From NCBI GenBank assembly GCA_002946415.1, contig NJPS01000037.1:248001-312000 (forward strand): a stretch of 64,000 bases of DNA, in the 5' to 3' direction. The translations under genes and the position numbers were made by a program. Under the pieces are notes generated by a model. That model did not search any database and was not told the origin of the DNA. It was given only the letters and a program-made list of their open reading frames with translations. The stretch is from Rutstroemia sp. NJR-2017a BVV2 (lineage: Eukaryota > Ascomycota > Leotiomycetes > Helotiales > Rutstroemiaceae). Below, in pieces: positions 57,601-64,000 of the stretch (its first letter is position 1; each line of letters begins with the position of its first letter).

Positions 57601-60600
57601 CGACCTCTTAGCTCCCATAGGATGTCGCAGCCTCTCCTTCGTCCCGCCCTTGCGACACGATTCTCGTGGGAGAAGAGTACGGAAAATATACCAGAGACGC
57701 TTAGTGAAACAGAGCAGCTCCGAAGCGAAGTTGAACCTGCTATTGAGACTGCTGAAGAACGACATGAGATCTTCCCAGAGTCAAATCCACATCCTGAACC
57801 CTCTTTGGAGAAGATAGTGGTAGAAGATACCCCGCTAGAGAGTCTTCATTCTGAAAGGGATGCAGCTTTGCTTGCTGGTGGAGCTTTCTTAGGAGCGAGT
57901 GCCGCTGGAGTAGCCTTACATTCCGCATCAGGTGAATCCCCGCCTACAGTCAATGTTTCATTAGCTGAGGATACGGATAACCTACAGTCCCGTGGTCCGT
58001 CGCCTCAAGTCTCCCCACTAGCTGATGATAGGGAAGCAGCTTATGACTCATTTTTGAAATTTAACGCCGACCCACTAGGATCAAACCCACATTCTCCCTC
58101 TAGTACACTAAGTATACCAAATGCTGAGCCCTCGCCAGCACCACGCACGCCCGCAACTCCGGCTCCCATGGCCAAAATACTATCATTCAAAGAAATTATG
58201 GCTATTCAGGATCCAAAGCAGAGGGTCCATACCTTTAATGAAACTAAAGAACGGTTTGCTGCTATGGATTCGGGCATTCATGAATGGATTCTGGCTACGC
58301 AGGCGCAATATCCAGAACATGCAGATGTCACCGCGTCGTATGCAGGATACGGATCTAACTTTGCTTCTGGAACAGTCCGCTCTAGACACACGAAGAGTGT
58401 GGGTCCGGGCATGTTACAGGCACCATACTATCAGCAATATCTGAATGCTAGCTCTCCATCTCAATCAGCTCCCATGTCAAGACCTGGACCTAACACTCCA
58501 GTTGGTACACAACAAGGCTTCTCGCCAGCGGGTGCGAAAATAACGACTCAACAAGTACAAGCGAAAGGAAAAGAATTCCTTCATTCAGCCGGAGTTTTCG
58601 GTGGCAAGGCCGGAAAGGCAGGTAAAGGATTATTAGCCAAAGGCAAAAGCAGACTTCGTGCGGCTGGCGGTGGTGATAAGGTAGATTAACATCTCCTTTC
58701 GATTTGGATATTATAGGGGCTTTTAGGCGTTGATCTTTTGAATTTCCATCTTTTATTGATTAATTAGCGTGGGAGGATGCTTTTTGATGCATTCTGAAAT
58801 CTGCTTTGCAGGTTGTGTACGACTAGGGAGAAATCCAGCCCATCTGAATTGTTTTTCTCTTTGCTGTGTGCCCCATCATGACATCTTTTTTTCGTCGCTA
58901 AGTTTTGGACATATAGACTAGTCCTCCTCCAAAGCAGAGAAATCCCAATCGTTCTTCATGGAGTCTTGGACTCAATCTTTCGAGACCTGCTGTGCGAGCC
59001 GATCCATCTATCCGGTATGCGGAGCAACATTCCCCAACCGAACTCGCAGACACGAGAATCTCGACTACGGAACTGCTTACGTCAACTGGCAAGGTTCCAG
59101 ATCCTACGATGGACGAGAGACCGAAATTAGAACAGGATGCAGCATCACGTGAGCCGGAAAGTGAGATTTTAGTTTCTAACGCGACGGAAGAGCAAGGTGT
59201 TGTGAACGTCCCGGCACCGATCAGTAAGTCTCAGCCTACTTGGGATCCTTATAATGCAACTCCTATAGCAGAAGAAGTTGGATACGGTTTTGAAGACCAG
59301 CCTGAACAACATTTAACTGCAGCGCAACCGACGTCGCAGACTCTTGGAGTGCCTGTTGAACAATCGGAAAGTACACGTTCGAATAGTTATGATGCCGCCG
59401 ACTTCTACGATGCTCATGAAGAACAGCCTGCGGACCCGGGAGTGGCTCTGAAATCTCCACCAGCTATGGATAATATGACGCGTTTTGCCTCACGAGTAGA
59501 GGCGGCAAATAAACCTCAACCAAGTATAATGAACAGACCTAGAGGCAGTTTTGATTATCCAAATCTTACGACCCCTCAAGTAAGCCAGCCGACCATCAGA
59601 GCGGTTCCGAATGCATCGCAGGTTACTCCGGTCACTCAGGCTACGCCGCAAAGAGTTGTAGGAGTCGAAGAGCAAGGTAGACAGCCATCGTTCAAGGTAC
59701 TACCACCTATTCGACGTACCTCTACATTTGGCTTTGAATTCGGATCTCGGAAACCACAGACTAGATTTCCCATTTCGGATGATGAAGATGATGAAGACGC
59801 GAACGTGGGTGAATATCAAACTATAGATCAAGGAATGGGGCAGGGCAATGATGGGACTACTATCGCAAATGAGCGTCAGGAGCTTCCTGTCGAACAACAT
59901 GGACAGTTACAGCCGCCCTTTGATATGCAGACCAAAAGCCCTTCAGAGTTAGACTCATATAGAGTGGGCCCAGCGAATATTGTTAGTGGCCCTACACACG
60001 ATCCGCGGTTAATGAATTCTGCACAAGCTCGTCGGGCCTCTATGGACCATCCTTTTACCCGGTTCTCTTTTGAGCAGCAACACTCAGGACAAGCTTCTAA
60101 CACAAATCAGGCCTTTTCCAAAAATAACATTGGAGCTCAGCGTACGATATCAAATCCGCCATATGAGCAACCGCCTTCATCTGCGGAACGTTACCCAGAG
60201 CTATTTGGTGGGGGATCAACTGACATGCCACGTGGATATTATCAAGCTCCGATTAGCCGAGCAGAAGCTTTTCTCCCCCGACAACAAACAAGCGAGTATG
60301 AACTCCCAGGAGTTGGTCCACCGCGACAATCAATGGATGAATCAGCAGGTCGTAGACGCGGTAGCTTTGATAGATTTAGAGAGGGGATAGGTAAGTTCGC
60401 AGCACGTGCTACTTCGAGGGAACGGAGAGGTTCGGTAGCAAATGAACAGCCGCAACCGCAACCACTACCGCAATCAACCCCATCACCAAGAAGACGTAGC
60501 ACTGCCGGAGCTCGTGATGAGGCAGCACTGAAGAGAGGTTCTGGATTCTGGGGAAATCTCGACATCACTGGAGAAGCACAGCCTTCGAATTCGCCTCTTG

Positions 60601-62657
60601 GCAGAGAAAGCATGGTTGCTCATTACTCTGGAAGTCAATCTAACCTGATGGCCAGTCCCGGCGATAGTCCCATGACACCCAAGTCTCTCTTTAACCCTAA
60701 TCTCGCAGCCTCAAGCCCTCAACCTCAACGACTCAATCGCGCCGCAACGGAAATGATGAAAGGTGAAAAGAGAGACGACAAAAAGAAAAAGCTAAGCGGT
60801 TTCGGAAGTCTTTTCTCTCGTGCATCTAGGGGCGGTTCATCTGTCTTAGCCAAGAAACGCGCAACCGTTGACTTCTCACAATACACCTCCAGAACCGCAA
60901 CTGGGAGTAGTCCGTCCTCATCCTCCCCACAAACCGAACATAACAGAAGACCAAGCCAACAGTTAAACTTCCTATCCCGCTTCACCAATTCCTCAACCTC
61001 GATTCCAAAAAACGAACCAAAGAATCAACCACAGCCACAGAATAATACAAACACCTACGACCAAACAGAACGTCCCCGACGTCCTTCCGTCAGCGGAATC
61101 CTAAACGGTATGTTGAGAAAACGATCCAATACCCTGGAAAACGAGAGTCAGAGAAGTGAAAGTGACGGGAGAAGACCAGGGATGATGGTACTGCCGAGCG
61201 CAAGGATGTACTCGGATTTGCAGAGCGCGCCGTCGGTGGAGGTGTTGCCGGAGATGAAAGCTGCGCCGCAGCCGCAGCATAGGTTGAGGAAGGCGGAGGG
61301 GAGGGGGAGGAAGTTGAGTTTGTCGGAACAGTTTGTGAGACAGGGTTCGGGACTGGGTGAGAAGGAGAAAGTAGAGGGAGGGCAGAAGCAGGAACAGGAA
61401 CGGAAACGGGAACGGGAACGGGAACCAAGGTATGATCCGGTGCCGATTCCAGATGGGTATTCCCGGGTACAGGGCGAGGGTGCGGCGTCGACGCAGCGAG
61501 AGGAGCAGGGGTACTATCCTGAGAGGCGGCCGTCGCACGCAACGCAGTTTTCAATCCCGTCGCCGGTGTCGCCGTTGGTGATGCAGCATACACCGCCGCA
61601 GGGTGTACGTTCGATGGCTGAGCATACGGAGAGTGAGGGGTGGGTTGTTGCGAGGGAGAGGGTGGGTGAAGGGGGTGGAGAGGGCGGACAGCAGAGACCG
61701 TGGGTGGTGGTTTTGCCGAGTAGTGGGAGTGGGAGTGGGAGTGAGGGGGGGAGTGAGAGGGGGGTTGGGGGTGAGAGTCGGTTTGGGAGGGGAAGAGGGG
61801 TTGAAGTGCAGCAAGAGAGCGCAAGTACCCCTGGAAGTGGAAGTGCGACTGAATCTGATATCCCACCTCCTGTACCCTTGAAAGACGAGCGATTCCTAGG
61901 TGGTGTGCGCACTAGGGAGGCAGGAAAGGGGAAATGGGAGAGGAGGGCACGGGCAAGAGGAAGAGAAACGGAAACGGAGAGTGAGAGTGTAGATGTGGAT
62001 GCGTTCCCTTTGCCGCCGTCGCCGGAAAGTAGGAGGAGGGTGAGTGGGGGCGGGGACGGGGGATATCTAGGCGGGGGTGAGGGGTATCTGGGTGTAAGAG
62101 GATTCGGCCATGTTGGTGCAAGTGGAGGTGGAAGGGAAAGAGAAAGTGCGATAAGTAACGAAAACGACGGGTTACAAAGAAGTAAATCAGAAGCGACGAG
62201 CGTGAGTGCTTTGTCGAGGGTTTCGGATGAGGGTGGTGTGGGGGTGCGGGTGGGGGTGGATGGGGCGAACGAGAGGGCATTGGGATATGGGGCGGGGGTG
62301 GGGACGGGGTATGATGGGGCGGTAACAGGGTATGAGAGGCATAGAGAAAGTCTGGATCTCTATGATGCGAGTCCGATTGTGCCGAAGGTGGTGGAACCGG
62401 GGTCGGAGGTTTGGCAGAGGCATCATTTTCCGAGTAGGGTGGATACTGTTGTTGGGGAGAGGGAGAGGGGGAAGGGGAGGGGGGGTGAGGGGGGAAGGCC
62501 GAGGTTGGAGGTTGATACGGGGGAGGGGGTGGGGTATGCGAGGGAGAGGGGGATGGAAGGTGGGAGGGGGAAGGGAGAGAGAGTGCACATGTCGGCGACG
62601 AGTTATCCGGGAATGGAGTGGAATCCTTATATGGGGGGGTTGGCCGGGGATGATTGA
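54617..62657 (+). CDS. very large disordered cytoplasmic protein, unknown function
   Basis: There are three exons, 54617-54669, 54774-58680 and 58917-62657, with introns of 104 and 236 nt. The model gives 2566 residues. The first exon (MARPYVNVPTSD) joins MSTGSNTPISYRANVNRQKTKKW...DYGGDDWGDDDEY, a conserved-looking N-terminus. Most of the protein is Pro/Ser/Glu-rich and disordered, with many basophilic phosphosite-like RRxS/RxxS motifs. A more ordered block (ILSFKEIMAIQDPKQRVHTFNETKERFAAMDSGIHEWILA) lies at about residues 1200-1240 before a Gly/Lys-rich GVFGGKAGKAGKGLLAKGKSRL tail. Intron 2 joins that tail to TSPPPKQRNPNRSSWSLGLN, whose frame opens exactly at the TAG acceptor and has no ATG for 64 codons, supporting splicing. 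Retaining intron 2 would end the protein at 58689 (1322 residues). The alternative is two adjacent genes, the second starting at 59109. Confidence 0.72.
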
Positions 62658-63829
62658 TTCTTGGGGAGTCTTGAGGTTTGGAATGGCGAAAAGGGGGAAC
62701 GGAGAAATTTGTACAGAACGGAAAGAGGATGGTATGTTATATATAGCTAGCTTATGCTACGCGGTGCTTAGCGGTGATGGGTGCTGGTGGATATATGCGA
62801 GGGAAGGAAAAGAAAAAGGGAGTTGGGAGGGAATGGTTAAATGGATATGGGAGGATTATATGCTATGCAACGAAGCGTACGATATGAATATTTGCTTGCT
62901 TGTTTGTTCGGTAGTCAGCTTTTATGTATGAATACATACATACCCCTGTATATGATATGAATATGAAATATGAATATGGATATGGATTTTGAATATGGAA
63001 TATGAATATAGCTAGGGGGTAAATATATTATGTTCTTTTGGTGAAGGGAAGGCCGAGAGTGGTAGAGGTTTAAGTTGTTAAATAGCGGGTTACTGTAGGT
63101 GGTTAGTTGGTTCAATACAGCGCCTGTTGGGGTTGAGTGGGATTGCTCAAGTTTTGGCGGGATGACTTGATTAAGAATCTATATCCTGCTGGCCTTAATC
63201 ATATCTCTCTTGAGTTCGGTTTTAAGTTTCGGGAAGTAACTCGGTGGTTTAAATGAGGTTTTTGTTATAGGGTCGGCGGGATATAATGTTGTGGAGTTGT
63301 AGTTATAAGGGTGTTGGAGTTATTGAAGTGTCGGAATAAGAATCTAAGATTGATATAGTTAGGGAGAGATATACTTGGATGGTCTGGCCTACAGCCATTA
63401 GTTAGAGAGGATCAACCTACTTGAACCAGCTATAATCCTCATAGATTACTCTGTGGTGTTAAATTCAGAGGTTAAACCCACGTGAAGTGTTCGCGACGTT
63501 GGAAGGTGGGGGCAGCTACATGTTGGATATGGGGTCTGATAAGCGAAGCTCGGGTTGCTGGGATAGGAGGTGGGTAGGTTAGGCGCTAATTCATTGGGCG
63601 GTTTTCCTAGTTGGGTAGGCAGCTAAGGTAGTGTTGGTGTTGGTGTTGATGTTGGGTCAAAGCTTTAAGGACAGTCGGATTGGCCTGGGGTGCTTTGGAT
63701 GTTGTTAAAAAGCTGCAGGATCGCCGTTGGGAGAGATAAAGCTTTTGCGTTCGATTGATTGAGTGCTTATTTATCGTATCTGTGTTAGTCCCGGGTTTAA
63801 TCCCCGAGAACTTATAACTTTAGCCCATC
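62658..63829. other. intergenic region
   Basis: AT-rich gaatat repeats at about 62953-63012, otherwise no gene or repeat recognised. Confidence 0.5.
62953..63012 (+). repeat. imperfect gaatat/ggatat short tandem repeat
   Basis: About ten near-copies of a 6-bp gaatat-type unit lie downstream of the large gene. Confidence 0.75.
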
Positions 63830-64000
63830 ATGACACGCGCTTCCCACACAGACGAGCATACTTCAACCCCACTCTTATCATCCCCATCTACCTCAAATAT
63901 CCCCCTCCTCATCAAATCCCCTTCCCCCTCCTCCCACAACCCCAACACCGCCCTCCTCTTCCAATCCTACACCCGCTGGCTCCCCTTCCTCTTCCTAACC
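63830..64000 (+). CDS. 5' end of a gene, product unknown (partial)
   Basis: An ATG in a good context (CCCATCATGAC) opens 57 codons that run off the window. The start is Ser/Thr/Pro-rich and polar (MTRASHTDEH...). A hydrophobic stretch begins at the edge (RWLPFLFLT), suggesting a membrane protein with a cytosolic N-tail. The upstream sequence is a plausible leader. The family cannot be decided from this fragment. Confidence 0.5.
   Translation, partial: MTRASHTDEHTSTPLLSSPSTSNIPLLIKSPSPSSHNPNTALLFQSYTRWLPFLFLT

Noticed and set aside
61090..61866. 258-codon minus-strand Pro/Ser/His-rich frame
   Set aside because: Shadow of the extreme G-rich coding strand of the large disordered protein gene.
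63799..63815. T-arm-like gggtttaatcccc
   Set aside because: No matching acceptor, D-arm or anticodon arm upstream; T-loop sequence is atypical.

Overview
The window comes from the nuclear genome of a filamentous ascomycete (Pezizomycotina). A leotiomycete is likely but not proven. The genes carry short spliceosomal introns (about 49-200 nt, GTAAGT-type donors, CTAAC/CTAAT branch points). The gene content is typical of such fungi: HET-domain proteins, a CFEM GPI-protein, a CE5 esterase with CBM1, an AA5 copper-radical oxidase with CBM18 modules, an MNN2-type mannosyltransferase and a DUF7924 gene. There is also an intron-bearing nuclear tRNA-Phe. All gene models below were spliced by eye from the sequence and the reading frames were checked across each junction.

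Layout. 0.4-8.5 kb: a tiny membrane peptide gene, a secreted acetylxylan esterase/cutinase, an MFS monocarboxylate-type transporter and a methyltransferase pseudogene, separated by long gene-free stretches. 11.7-27.8 kb: a fungal annexin-like gene, a chitin-binding glyoxal-oxidase-like enzyme, the core gene YAE1, an Atg22-type transporter, a SAM methyltransferase and a HET gene. 28.6-34.4 kb: a CFEM protein, a nonsense-interrupted alpha/beta hydrolase, a short-chain dehydrogenase and two small ORFs. 34.4-38.3 kb: a gene-poor island with inverted repeats, a minisatellite and a TA-flanked MITE-like element. 38.3-46.0 kb: an MNN2-like mannosyltransferase, a broken amidoligase, a previously unlisted two-exon cystine-knot-like secreted peptide gene, an aldo-keto reductase and a conserved small protein. 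46.7-51.0 kb: a second HET gene with a probable GC-AG intron and a frameshifted DUF7924 gene. 51.1-64.0 kb: tRNA-Phe, the Golgi t-SNARE gene SED5, a very large disordered protein gene and the 5' end of another gene.

Core housekeeping genes (YAE1, SED5, the tRNA, probably the annexin and the large disordered protein) are interleaved with accessory genes. Four accessory genes are broken: the methyltransferase at 7.8 kb, the hydrolase at 30 kb, the amidoligase at 41 kb and the DUF7924 gene at 50 kb. They sit among repeats and HET genes, which suggests a fast-evolving region. The observation I would follow first is the small secreted peptide at 42836-43129 (signal peptide, one intron, six cysteines as C-x6-C-x6-CC-x4-C-x12-C). 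It lies about 500 bp from the damaged amidoligase gene.
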